This document shows, piece by piece, positions 19,201 through 27,247 of a stretch of DNA of 42,963 bases (position 1 is the stretch's first letter; each line of letters begins with the position of its first letter). The stretch is from Bacteroidales bacterium UBA3764 (lineage in GTDB: Bacteria > Bacteroidota > Bacteroidia > Bacteroidales > UBA932). A program made the translations under genes and the position numbers. The notes beneath the pieces are model-generated. The model was not told the DNA's origin. It ran no database searches and saw only the letters and a list, made by a program, of their open reading frames with translations. The DNA lies in contig DFFY01000092.1 of NCBI GenBank assembly GCA_002371115.1, forward strand, positions 5,048 to 48,010, in the 5' to 3' direction.

Positions 19201-20171
19201 GTTCGGAATTCGAAGTAAGTACTTATGGTGCGTGCGACAACTATATGACAGGCGTATTTACCTACGGCAGTAGTAGCTATAATGCTTATCCTCTTAATAC
19301 CAGTAATCCGGAAAAGATTTTCACCGGTGCGTTCGATGATGAAGGGAACGTTAAACTTTACCCCGGATCTTGTAGTTATGGAGCATTCAGCGCTATTGGT
19401 TATTGCTGGGTAATCAGAACGGGGGCAAATGCAGGTAAGGGGAATACGGATGCTGCAACTTCCCGGACAAGCCTGCCGGCTGTCATGGTAAAAGCGGCTG
19501 AAGCTACGGACGCCTATACCCAGTGGATTGGCAATTGGAGCATCACCGCTCAGGTTGCCCAATATGATGAGGAAACTAGCGAATTTACCGGTTATGCTGA
19601 AGAGACGCAGAGCATCCAGATCAAGCAGGCGGCCATCAATAAAACGTATGCAATTGCCGGCTTCGGTCCTTCTGGTGAGAATGAGCTGGATATAGAGGCT
19701 ATATTCGATGAGGCTACGGGTAATATCTCCGTAAAACATCAGGATGTATATGACTGGTCACACAGCAGTGTGGGGGCTATCAGCGAACTGCTGGTAGGCT
19801 TGTATGGGGAGAACTTCTCACCGGATAATACTTATACTCTGTTCACCGCCTCTTATAGCGAAGGTAGCGCAACTCTCACTCCCGGTGCTGCACCTGAGGG
19901 CGAATTTAGCGGGTTCCAGTTTATCCAGTACTATGTCGATAAAGGTAACTACTATGGTTATGGCGGTTATTACAAACTTCCTACCACCATCACCAAGGTT
20001 ACTACTCCTTCTGCGGCTACGTCGGGCGTAAAGGTTAATGCTTCCGGCAAAGCCTACAAGCAGACCAAGAGTGCTGTTCTTGGCTCCAAGCCTGCCCAGC
20101 CGGCTGCGTGGAACATTGCCAAGGCTGAAAAGAGCGAAGCCTCCGTTTCCGCCAAGGAACTGAAGAAATAA
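16224..20171 (+). CDS. Large lipoprotein: DUF4988-like stalk, collagen-like repeats, BACON domain, three lipocalin-like domains
   Basis: 1315 residues. Lipobox C21 (LLAAGC). A coiled coil follows (~26-68), then two short collagen-like Gly-x-y runs (97-122 and 159-177) flanking ISITLGEDNIYYWTVNGELL. This order is the DUF4988 (PL29 N-terminal) arrangement. A BACON-like domain ends in IIQQP (~350-435). A beta-rich region of uncertain family (~440-750) precedes three repeats that begin YEDFLGTW (~760), YEDFLGNW (~930) and YTQWIGNW (~1095). The basic, Ala/Ser/Lys-rich tail is unusual. It is the last gene of operon A, before a strong terminator. Likely a long rod at the surface that holds binding domains away from the cell. 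Ligands unknown. Confidence 0.75.
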   Translation: MRKSIWTVLLAAAVALLAAGCAKEQDLKSLQEKVDGLDSRVTALEKAVEKINKETIPGFQNLVNALDKKLVVTSVVDSEEGCIITWSDGNTSLIKNGAKGDQGEQGEQGVQGEQGEKGEAGEMPEISITLGEDNIYYWTVNGELLKDNDGNPVPVTTPGPQGPQGEQGAQGEQGAAGITPLFGTNNEGKLQVSYDGGTTWTVITLNTIDGSQFTAAYIDEELSTEDYIVLVVGETKVEIPKEKTFALNILYQGEISSVGANAGDNISLEYAVQGASEGDDITVDVLSATAGISAKIVKTDALTGYILIGVPEDEEGAEHVAITGKVFVFADNNKGKTNIKVISLEEGTIEAVADVDAQIPAAGGEVDLTVTTNKAYNVMISDGAESWLSVTETKATHTDNLTIVAAANATGAYRVGTVSVTDEASGETIKDFTIIQQPASDVATDLASIRSLADGTAVAGQKAIVLAASKEGALVVDENGAYLYLAKEDNEAVRGDEVSFAGTKLTTEDTKVKYVKASSITVTASGQEVTDLPYTWFGTAGNYNSVNTVATGTLTKGEDGVYYVQSLPDYGPIKVETVSDETTLAALEGKLVNITGYTNGYYEAFDDDKNFIGYTGFILGSIEELVFTQNPAWTLSFVQDNGTRDQFTLVATSDDWYARYGGKVYKKSILETAGSVEKFLEGETTRVADLIQNYLWYYSEPISEDAYNTSKDLSFTRAAQYGEFFTVIIGLQENGLPSGKYAICEYEKVDPAVKLTYEDFLGTWSISGSEVVISAAEEGTYTIENFPGIGTARSGNTTLVANFNSEKGALEIPDQVIGAYDDTSTNNYGPLKDYFIGWYLDAQSYYQYNYIEEDFGVAARLVGLPDGTLEMRAGENSDGTINYRGYCMRWIIQTGENAGLGNFFSGTSRVTLPVSGIEKIVKVFANYEDFLGNWSVGNATWTISEKVPGEKTYYTITGISGLNGELYSKATECEGVYDAVNGQFYIMEQKLNGSEFEVSTYGACDNYMTGVFTYGSSSYNAYPLNTSNPEKIFTGAFDDEGNVKLYPGSCSYGAFSAIGYCWVIRTGANAGKGNTDAATSRTSLPAVMVKAAEATDAYTQWIGNWSITAQVAQYDEETSEFTGYAEETQSIQIKQAAINKTYAIAGFGPSGENELDIEAIFDEATGNISVKHQDVYDWSHSSVGAISELLVGLYGENFSPDNTYTLFTASYSEGSATLTPGAAPEGEFSGFQFIQYYVDKGNYYGYGGYYKLPTTITKVTTPSAATSGVKVNASGKAYKQTKSAVLGSKPAQPAAWNIAKAEKSEASVSAKELKK

Positions 20172-20194
20172 GCCTTCTTCCTGTTATGCAAATC

Positions 20195-20224
20195 GAAGCG
20201 CCCCGCCCCGGGGCGCTTCTTTTG
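20195..20224 (+). terminator. Terminator of operon A
   Basis: Perfect 10-bp stem GAAGCGCCCC / GGGGCGCTTC with a 5-base loop and TTTT after it. It lies 24 bp beyond the last stop. The 54 bp between it and the convergent ATPase gene hold nothing I recognise. Confidence 0.9.
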
Positions 20225-20278
20225 TGTTCGCCCAGCACGAACGTACTCTAACGGAGGCTTACAACGCTACGGTTAGTT

Positions 20279-21526
20279 TTACAAGTTGGGTGCAATGATA
20301 TCCGGATTGGAAACCATTAGACTTCTTTCTTTCTCAAACCTTTCCTTCACATTCGCAAGCTTTAATTCCATGTACCCGCCTCGCTTTGCAATCCACAGTT
20401 CGAACAATCGGTCCTGAAGAATATATGTACCTTTTGCAATGTTAACGGCGATGTTTAGGTTTTCTCCACAAAGGTTACCGAGTGCGTTTTGAACAGACGA
20501 TGCATTGTCTAAATTGTATTTCTTCATAATTGCTGTAGAGGTGAGTCCGGTTGCTATTCCTTCCCCTGCAATGCAGTACAATGTGTTTCTTTCTTTTTTG
20601 GAGTTAAGCCTGTTAATCAAGTCCCTGTAGTCGGAGTCTTTTCTGTCCAACATCTCATCCAGACATTTGAGCAGCAGTTCTTTATTCGCTTCTGTATTTT
20701 CTTGGGTATCACTAAACACAATTTTCATTAACGCTTGCATCAGATAGGTATTCCCAGAAAACAGGTAGTAGGCAAAGGCAACCGCTTCACTGTCAATTGT
20801 TTTATTATAACCGGCGAATGCGTCTGTGACAAATTGTGTATAGGCGTTTAAACCAATGATATCCAAGTCAAAAGATGTGGCGCTGTTATAAAACGGCTGA
20901 TTGTAGTTCGAGAACATATTATTGAGCATGTGACGTGAACTGCCGCAAAAAATAAAGCGGGTCCGTTTCAACTGCTGAATAAAAGAACGGATTATTCCCG
21001 CCATTTTTTCCGGATAATCCTGTATTTGCTGAAACTCATCGAACACAATGAGTCCGGGTTTGTCGGCGTTATCTATCAACTCAAATATTTCATCGATTGA
21101 AAAGATAGGGGCATGATAATTTCCTAACCCTATTTTAGGCAAGTTAAATCCACTTTCGGAGTATGAGCCTAAATCCAGTTGAACACTTTTAATGTATGAT
21201 TCAATCTTCTTTTTCACCTTGAATTCTTTTGCGAAGGGTGCATTGATAAAGCACCGCTGAAGTTCTTCCCTGAAATCTGCCGCATTCTTGGTTCCGTAAA
21301 TATCGACATACAAAGTGTTGTATTTTTCTTTGATTGCAGGCTGATTGAATATATGCTTGATGAGACTGGATTTTCCAATTCGCCTGGGGGCCTTTAAAAC
21401 AATATTGCTTCCGTTTAATAGATACGAAATAATTTCTTCTGTCTCCTTTTTCCGGTCGCAGAAGAATTCGTCAGGTATTTCAGTAGTACTTGTAAAGAAA
21501 GGATTGTCAGGTTTTTGGTTGCTCAT
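20279..21526 (-). CDS. P-loop ATPase (archaeal-type ATPase_2/AAA-like)
   Basis: 415 residues. Walker A APRRIGKSS (46-54) and Walker B GLIVFDEFQQ (158-167), followed by a sensor-like FIFCGSS (~191-197). The C-terminal half is helical, with a possible winged helix (~320-370, GLTSTAIMKKYNLDNASSVQNAL). The pattern fits the stand-alone ATPase_2/AAA_14 group common in Bacteroidales, whose function is mostly unknown; some sit in mobile or defence contexts. It is monocistronic, convergent with operon A and in line with operon B but cut off from it by a terminator. Base composition is more AT-rich than its neighbours, suggesting later acquisition. Confidence 0.8.
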   Translation of the reverse strand: MSNQKPDNPFFTSTTEIPDEFFCDRKKETEEIISYLLNGSNIVLKAPRRIGKSSLIKHIFNQPAIKEKYNTLYVDIYGTKNAADFREELQRCFINAPFAKEFKVKKKIESYIKSVQLDLGSYSESGFNLPKIGLGNYHAPIFSIDEIFELIDNADKPGLIVFDEFQQIQDYPEKMAGIIRSFIQQLKRTRFIFCGSSRHMLNNMFSNYNQPFYNSATSFDLDIIGLNAYTQFVTDAFAGYNKTIDSEAVAFAYYLFSGNTYLMQALMKIVFSDTQENTEANKELLLKCLDEMLDRKDSDYRDLINRLNSKKERNTLYCIAGEGIATGLTSTAIMKKYNLDNASSVQNALGNLCGENLNIAVNIAKGTYILQDRLFELWIAKRGGYMELKLANVKERFEKERSLMVSNPDIIAPNL

Positions 21527-21603
21527 ATAAATGTAATTTTTGGCAAGATACTAAATTTTACCAAAAAAAAATAATTTTTTAAAAATAATTCCTGTGGCGA
21601 TAT

Positions 21604-21632
21604 CAAAAAACGGGGCCCTCCAGGGTCCCGTT
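21604..21632 (-). terminator. Terminator of operon B
   Basis: On the minus strand ACGGGACCC-TGGA-GGGCCCCGT followed by TTTTT. It lies 30 bp after the last stop of operon B and upstream of the ATPase gene, so the two are separate transcription units. Confidence 0.88.
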
Positions 21633-21661
21633 CGGGTATTAAGGAATGTTGGTATATCCGG

Positions 21662-22477
21662 CTATCGGGTCAGGCGGGTAGAATCTTCACCGAAGTCATA
21701 GCCATCATAATCTCCGCCTACAAGATAATAACGCAGGCCGGAAATCGTAATTCCGAGAGGAGACAGGGTTGCCTGGAAGGTCTCATCGTCGGCCACACCG
21801 GTGCAGTATAAGGAACCATTATACCATCCATCTCCAAGGTTAAACGGTCCCTGGAACGTAACGGTACGTGCCTCAAAATCAACCGTGCCCTCTATGTCGG
21901 CGCCGCTACCCCAGATATTAGTAAATACTGCCGTGGTCTCATCCTTTTTGGAAATGGCCATTACGTACGGATCGCCCTCGGAATCCTGGGCGTTCCAGTT
22001 GCCGGCAAGCCAATCCCAGTCAATGGTAATTTTGTCACTCTTGACAGCGATGTAGGCGGAAGCGCCGTAAGCGGGATTAATCAAGGCTTCGTTGACACTG
22101 AGGACCAGCTCTATCTCAAATCCTTCTCCCGTGGTATCATAAAGCACCTCAACAGGGAGGCTGGCCTTATATTCGCCGGCTTTGATGGTGACGGACTTTG
22201 TGGGGATGGAGAAGTCTACCCCTTCTTCGCCCGTAGTGGCTTCACCAAGAGTAACCGAGTAGGTTACATCCTGTGCAGGAGCTTTGGTGATGGCAACTAC
22301 CACATCGTACTCATAGGACTCGTCGTCTTCTGTTACAAGCCAAGCTTCTGCCGCGTTTGCAAAGTGCACGAACTCAAGCCCCTCGCCACCATAAGTATTA
22401 ACGGCGATATCTTTTTTCGAGCAGGATGCCGCAGCAACAGCAAGGGCGGCCATGCAAATGTAAAATATCTTTTTCAT
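21662..22477 (-). CDS. Lipoprotein of operon B with Calx-beta-like and lipocalin-like halves
   Basis: 271 residues, lipobox C19 (AVAAASC). Residues ~45-140 look like a Calx-beta or similar beta-sandwich (GEATTGEEGVDFSIPTKSVT, then IKAGEYKASLPVEV). Residues ~155-265 start WLAGNWNAQDSEGD and continue as a strand-rich domain like the lipocalin-like repeats of operon A. The start codon follows the SusD stop after 1 bp, so translation is probably coupled. A third surface component downstream of SusCD is commonly a ligand-binding lipoprotein. No catalytic residues seen. Confidence 0.7.
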   Translation of the reverse strand: MKKIFYICMAALAVAAASCSKKDIAVNTYGGEGLEFVHFANAAEAWLVTEDDESYEYDVVVAITKAPAQDVTYSVTLGEATTGEEGVDFSIPTKSVTIKAGEYKASLPVEVLYDTTGEGFEIELVLSVNEALINPAYGASAYIAVKSDKITIDWDWLAGNWNAQDSEGDPYVMAISKKDETTAVFTNIWGSGADIEGTVDFEARTVTFQGPFNLGDGWYNGSLYCTGVADDETFQATLSPLGITISGLRYYLVGGDYDGYDFGEDSTRLTR

Positions 22478-22478
22478 A

Positions 22479-23906
22479 CTATTTCTTGCCTAAAGTTTTG
22501 TTATAATTTATTTCGGCATTGGGGATGGGCCAGAAGTAATTGCTGGCCGTAGGCGCAACGTCAAGATTGACGGAATGATAGTTTTTGACGAAGTTCTCAC
22601 CACGACGGATAATGTCAATGCCGCGGATTCCTTCGCAGATGAACTCAAGGCGGCGCTCTTTGAGGACGGCGGTGGTAAGGTTACCGCCGGAAAGGGCGTC
22701 AACGTCCAGCATATCGTCACCGGCAGCGATGGAACGGGAGCGAACCTCCTTAAGCGCATTTCTTGCCTGTGTGGTGCCATTTGCGCTGTGCGTGTAGCAC
22801 TCTGCAAGGTTCAGCAGCGTCTCGGCATAGCGCATGACCGGAATCCAATCCTGCTTCTGTGCCTTGTCCGTGAACTTCAGCGAGTATACATAGCCATTGT
22901 TGTCCGGAGCGGAAACGAGGTCGGAAATACGTTTGTCTTTATCCTGGGAGTATGCATCCTCGGCAAGGATGCCGGATTCCGTATTGAGCCAGCACACCTG
23001 GGCGTCAATGCTGTAGTATTCGGCGCAGCTCATCTGGGTATTGGGGCTGTCTCCGGGCTGAGTGGACATGGGCAGGGCAAAAATGAGTTCAGGGCACTCG
23101 TAGGTTCCCGGGCCATAAATCTTGGTCACATCCGGAGCCAGGGAATAGCCGGTAACCAGCTTGCCCTCGGTAATGGCCTCGTCCCACTTCTCCATGGCCA
23201 TATAGACACGCATTTTGAGCATGTGTGCCGCCGCTTCATTGGCACGGGTTACACCGTCATAGGTGCCAGGAGCGCTGGGAAGGTCGTCGGGAAGGCAATC
23301 GGCAAGGATTTGTGCATAGACGTCCTTGATGGCGGCCGCCGGGCAGTCGTTGTTGCCGGAAGAAGTCAGCGCAGTGAGGCGCAGAGGCACTGCCAGGGCA
23401 TCGGGATTGATGGAATACGGCAGGGAATAAAGGTTGGCCAGCACATAGTAGCAATAGGCGCGGAGGAACTTGGCCTCGGCGGTATACTGCTTGCAGAGCT
23501 CTTCACCAATAACGTCTTTGCAATTGTGCTTTTCGAGATTTTCGATAAAGATGTTGCAAGTATTGATGGTCCAGTAGGCATAGTTCCAGATACGGCCGTT
23601 CTCTTGGGTGGTGGACAGGACCTTCATTTCATAAGTGTCCTGCATGGTTACAGGGTTGGAGATGTTCACGATGTCTTCTCCGCGGCAGTCGAACACGATA
23701 TAGGCAAGACCGCCCATAAAGGTGGGATTGGTGCTTTTGAAAGCGTCGTAGCAGCCAAGGAGCGCAGTCTGGATATAGTCTGCGTCGGCGAAGATGACAT
23801 TCTCCGTCATGGAATACGGTTTGTCCAGTTCAATGAATTCCTTTTTGCAGGAACCAAGGGAAACCACCGCGGTGAGTATAGCAAGAAGTTTGATGATATT
23901 CTTCAT
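22479..23906 (-). CDS. SusD/RagB-family lipoprotein (operon B)
   Basis: 475 residues, lipobox C20 (VVSLGSC) followed by KKEFIELDKP, typical of RagB/SusD. TPR-like core with FLRAYCYYVLANLYSLPYS (~150) and the usual late motifs NLAECYTHS (~375) and ALKEVRSRS (~393), RRLEFICEGIRGIDIIRRG (~425). A ribosome-binding site AGGAG lies about 10 bp before the ATG, in the 19-bp gap after SusC. Caps the adjacent SusC barrel; substrate not deducible. Confidence 0.92.
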   Translation of the reverse strand: MKNIIKLLAILTAVVSLGSCKKEFIELDKPYSMTENVIFADADYIQTALLGCYDAFKSTNPTFMGGLAYIVFDCRGEDIVNISNPVTMQDTYEMKVLSTTQENGRIWNYAYWTINTCNIFIENLEKHNCKDVIGEELCKQYTAEAKFLRAYCYYVLANLYSLPYSINPDALAVPLRLTALTSSGNNDCPAAAIKDVYAQILADCLPDDLPSAPGTYDGVTRANEAAAHMLKMRVYMAMEKWDEAITEGKLVTGYSLAPDVTKIYGPGTYECPELIFALPMSTQPGDSPNTQMSCAEYYSIDAQVCWLNTESGILAEDAYSQDKDKRISDLVSAPDNNGYVYSLKFTDKAQKQDWIPVMRYAETLLNLAECYTHSANGTTQARNALKEVRSRSIAAGDDMLDVDALSGGNLTTAVLKERRLEFICEGIRGIDIIRRGENFVKNYHSVNLDVAPTASNYFWPIPNAEINYNKTLGKK

Positions 23907-23925
23907 AATTTGGGTCTCCTTTTAA

Positions 23926-26900
23926 TTAGAATGCAACCTGAACGCCAAGGGTGTATGTACGGGCCTGAGGCAGGGTGTTCTTGTAGTAACCGCCGGACAG
24001 CACCGCCTGGGAGGTATAGGAAGAGGTGATTTCAGGATCCAGGCCGGTGAAGGCCGTGGCAACGAATACGTTCTGTACCTGAGCGTAAGCACGGATGGAG
24101 GACAGGCCGATAATCTTGTTCTTGGGCTTGTAAGTGTAGCCGAAGGTGATGTTCTTCAAACGGAGATAATCGCCTTTTTCAATCCAGTCGGTAATTTCCA
24201 TGGCAGAACCATTGGAGTAGTTGTCGCCGTAGATAGGCTTTGCGTATTTTGCGTTGTCGCCAGGCTGTTTCCAGCTCTTTTCGGCAACTTCTGCGAAGTT
24301 GTTCCACCACCGGTTGTCGGAACCGGTTGCGGTCATGGCGTTGAGAATCCAGTTACCGCCGGAGAATTGGAACATGAAGTTGAGGTCGAAGCCTTTATAC
24401 TTGAAGCTGTTGGTCCAGCCACCGAACCATGTAGGCAGGGTGTTGCCGGCACGTACCTGGGCAATGTCTCCCTGGAATTCCGTTCCGTCTTTCAGGAACC
24501 AGCCGCCGGCCAGATAGTCAAAGCGGGTCCACTCTCCATTGGTGCCATAGAAAATACGGCAACCAGTTTCAGGGTCGATACCACCGGTCGGGTAGGCATA
24601 GAGCTGACCTACGGAATAGCCGGGAAGCGTAATGTTGGCTTCGCTGTCACCATAAATCTCCTTGACACCTTCTGCCAGCTGCAGAACTTTGTTGTGGGCG
24701 GTTGTGATGTTGAAATTGGTGCTCCAGGAGAAGTTCTTATTCTTGATTACATCGGCATTCAAAGTGATTTCAACACCCTTGTTCTCCATGGCGCCGGTAT
24801 TGGTGATAAGGGAACCGATACCGGTTGAAGGGCCCTGAGGCACAGCCATGACCAGGTTGTTCGTCTTGGTGTAGTAGTAATCGAAATCAAGATTGACGCG
24901 GTTGAACAGGCCCACATTGAAGCCGACGTCCAGTTTTCCGGAGGATTCCCATGCAAGGGAAGAGTCGCCGATATTGGCCAGGCCGAGAGCGGGAGAGCCG
25001 CCATAATAGGCATCGCTGTAGTAAGTCTGGGCGCCGTAGAAACCAATGTCGGAGTTACCCACGACACCGTAGCTGGCCTTGATTTTCAGCTCGTCCACAA
25101 CCGTGCGCAGCGGAGTGAAGAAGGACTCTTCGGAAATGCGCCATGCACCGGAAACGCCCCAGAAGTTACCCCATTTGCTGTTTTTGCCCAGGGAAGACAA
25201 ACCGTCACGACGATAGTTGACAGAGAGCATGTAACGGGACTTATAGTCGTAGTTGATACGGCCAAAGTAGGAAACCATGGACTTGGCGCCTTCTTCGCCA
25301 CCGGCCTTGATGGTATTGAAACCGGCACGGAAACCGCTATAGGCAGGGTTGGAGATATCACTTGCATTGATCCAGTCCGAGCCATAGGAGAGCTTGTAAG
25401 CTTCCATACCCACAAGGAAGTCAAAGGTATTATCCTTGAAAGCAAGGGTATAGTTGATGGTATTGGTCCAGGTCCAGCTGAGCTGGTCGTTCATGGAACG
25501 CCAGGCATAACCATTGTTGCCTGCGCCCTGGCCATATTTGGGAGACCAGAAGGTTTCTTCGCCTTCCACCATGTAGTCCACACCGAACTGGGAACGGGCC
25601 ACCAGGTTCTTGATGGGCTCAATCTGCACAAAGCCGCTGGCAATGATGCGGTCGGTGTTAATCTTGTTGAAGGACTCTTTTTGGCCCATCGGGTTGGGAT
25701 AGCCCAAAGTTGCAATATTCACACCGCCTACTCCGATGTATTGGCCGTTGCTCATCACATTCAGAGAGCCGTCTTCATTGTACGGGAACGTAATGGGGGG
25801 CAGAATCATTGCCTGACGGGGCAGACCGGCAGCACTGAACACGCCATCCTGGCGGGAGGTGTCCAATACGCTGGTGAAAGCCTTCGAATACTGGCCGTTG
25901 ATTCCTACCTTGAGCCACTTGGTTACCTGCGTGGAGATGTTGGCCTTGAAGCCGTAACGCTTGTAATTATCGCCGATGATGATACCCTGGTTGTCAGAGT
26001 AGTTGGCGGAAGCGTAGTACTGGGTTTTGTCAGAACCACCTGAGATGGCAACGGTGTGATTCATGACCAGACCTTTCTTATAAATGAGGTCATTCCAATT
26101 GGTCTTGAGGTAGTTGCGGTTACCGGAAGCATCTTGGGTATAAGGAATGTTGAAGGCCTTGTCACCGTAAGGGTTGCCAGCGCCGCTGATGGCTTTTTCA
26201 TCTGTTCCATAGCGGTTTTTGACCGCCATGTTTTTATAGGCCACATAGGTGTCGGCGTCCATCATGTTATAGGTTTTGGTGGGCTCGACAAAACCGATAT
26301 TCATGTCGTATGTGACCTTGGTTTCGCCCTTGCGGCCCTGCTTGGTGGTGATGATGATGACACCGCTGGCTGCGCGGGAACCATACAGGGCGGTTGCGGC
26401 GGCATCCTTCAGGACGTCGATGGACAGAATGTCGGCCGGGTTGATGTCGGCCAGCGGGTTTGCTTCCATGTAGCTGGCGTTAACCACGCCGGACTGGATG
26501 GGAACGCCATCGACAATGTACAGCGGGTCTGTTCCGCCGGAAATGGAGCTGACGCCACGGATGAGCACTTTTGCCTGGGCGCCGGCACCGGCGTTAGGCG
26601 TCGAGACCTGCACACCGGCGGCCTGACCCTGCAGCATGGAGTCGAAGCTCATGTTCGGGGCATCCTTGATGGCGTCTGCTTTCACAGAGGAAACAGAGGC
26701 TGTAACGGTTTTGGCACTCTGGGTGCCATAAGCAATCACAACTACGTCTTCCAGATATTCCGTATCGGCGGAAAGTTCGCAGTTGATGGTTGTTTGCCCG
26801 TTGATTTCAACTTCGACAGCTTTATAGCCAATCGTGCTGAACACCAGGACGCCTTTTGCGGGTGCAGTAAGGGAATACTGCCCCTCCAGGTTGGTCGCGG

Positions 26901-27060
26901 CACCACGGGTGGTTCCTTTCAGCATTACGGTTGCAGCCGGAAGCGGCTCACCGTTCGCACCATCGGTAACTACGCCTTTAATGGTGATGTTCTGGGCAAA
27001 AGCCAAACTCACGCTAAAGAGCATAATTACAGACAGGAGAATAAACCTGACTTTTTTCAT
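23926..27060 (-). CDS. SusC/RagA-family TonB-linked outer membrane transporter (operon B)
   Basis: 1044 residues from ATG 27060 (MKKVRFILLS). The frame is open back to a GTG at 27099 and an ATG at 27066, but 27060 gives a normal signal peptide, cleaved near residue 22 (AFA-QN). Carboxypeptidase-regulatory-like domain (~26-100, GVVTDGANGEPLPAATVML), plug with VVVIAYGTQ (~108-116) and ATALYGSRAASGVIIITTKQG (~210-230), then the barrel, ending YTLGVQVAF. First gene of operon B. Its leader contains site B, but no convincing promoter lies upstream in the sequenced orientation, so it may be silent here. Confidence 0.93.
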   Translation of the reverse strand: MKKVRFILLSVIMLFSVSLAFAQNITIKGVVTDGANGEPLPAATVMLKGTTRGAATNLEGQYSLTAPAKGVLVFSTIGYKAVEVEINGQTTINCELSADTEYLEDVVVIAYGTQSAKTVTASVSSVKADAIKDAPNMSFDSMLQGQAAGVQVSTPNAGAGAQAKVLIRGVSSISGGTDPLYIVDGVPIQSGVVNASYMEANPLADINPADILSIDVLKDAAATALYGSRAASGVIIITTKQGRKGETKVTYDMNIGFVEPTKTYNMMDADTYVAYKNMAVKNRYGTDEKAISGAGNPYGDKAFNIPYTQDASGNRNYLKTNWNDLIYKKGLVMNHTVAISGGSDKTQYYASANYSDNQGIIIGDNYKRYGFKANISTQVTKWLKVGINGQYSKAFTSVLDTSRQDGVFSAAGLPRQAMILPPITFPYNEDGSLNVMSNGQYIGVGGVNIATLGYPNPMGQKESFNKINTDRIIASGFVQIEPIKNLVARSQFGVDYMVEGEETFWSPKYGQGAGNNGYAWRSMNDQLSWTWTNTINYTLAFKDNTFDFLVGMEAYKLSYGSDWINASDISNPAYSGFRAGFNTIKAGGEEGAKSMVSYFGRINYDYKSRYMLSVNYRRDGLSSLGKNSKWGNFWGVSGAWRISEESFFTPLRTVVDELKIKASYGVVGNSDIGFYGAQTYYSDAYYGGSPALGLANIGDSSLAWESSGKLDVGFNVGLFNRVNLDFDYYYTKTNNLVMAVPQGPSTGIGSLITNTGAMENKGVEITLNADVIKNKNFSWSTNFNITTAHNKVLQLAEGVKEIYGDSEANITLPGYSVGQLYAYPTGGIDPETGCRIFYGTNGEWTRFDYLAGGWFLKDGTEFQGDIAQVRAGNTLPTWFGGWTNSFKYKGFDLNFMFQFSGGNWILNAMTATGSDNRWWNNFAEVAEKSWKQPGDNAKYAKPIYGDNYSNGSAMEITDWIEKGDYLRLKNITFGYTYKPKNKIIGLSSIRAYAQVQNVFVATAFTGLDPEITSSYTSQAVLSGGYYKNTLPQARTYTLGVQVAF

Positions 27061-27076
27061 AAGCATGAAAAATTTA

Positions 27077-27096
27077 GTTAAACATAAATATTGATA
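27077..27096 (-). promoter_or_regulatory. Leader motif shared by operons B and C
   Basis: On the minus strand TATCAATATTTATGTTTAAC, matching 19 of 20 bases of the operon C leader at 29450-29469, in the same position between the recombination site and the SusC start. Both are preceded by AACGTG. Not seen in operon A. It may be a post-transcriptional element or simply a trace of common origin. Confidence 0.5.
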
Positions 27097-27116
27097 CACG
27101 TTGGTTTTCCACGGTA

Positions 27117-27137
27117 TACACTACTAAACGACCGTAT
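27117..27137 (-). repeat. Predicted invertase recombination site B
   Basis: Carries the 17-bp core on the minus strand (27117-27133). Identical to site A over 21 bp, inverted relative to both A and C. The dyad is best here: ATACGGT and AGTGTAT around CGTTTAGT. It lies 56 bp upstream of the SusC start of operon B. Confidence 0.7.
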
Positions 27138-27191
27138 CGAGGGGCAGCGGGCAAATGTTTCAGGTATCCAGGGAAACTTCCGATTTGAAAG

Positions 27192-27225
27192 AAAAAAAAA
27201 AGACGAAGCGCTTTCGCACTCCGTC
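27192..27225 (-). terminator. Terminator after the Rpn genes, upstream of operon B
   Basis: On the minus strand GACGGAGTGC-GAAA-GCGCTTCGTC (with two G-U pairs) followed by a run of T. It stops transcripts from the Rpn genes 55 bp before site B, so operon B receives little read-through in this orientation. Confidence 0.8.
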
Positions 27226-27247
27226 AACTCATAAAGATTCTTTGATG

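Noticed and set aside
22575..24029. Long plus-strand reading frame (484 codons) across operon B
   Set aside because: It lies antisense to a clear SusD gene and has no family features. Long antisense frames are common opposite GC-biased codons here.
26056..27081. Plus-strand reading frame (341 codons) opposite SusC of operon B
   Set aside because: The SusC frame has signal peptide, plug and barrel motifs; the opposite frame has none.
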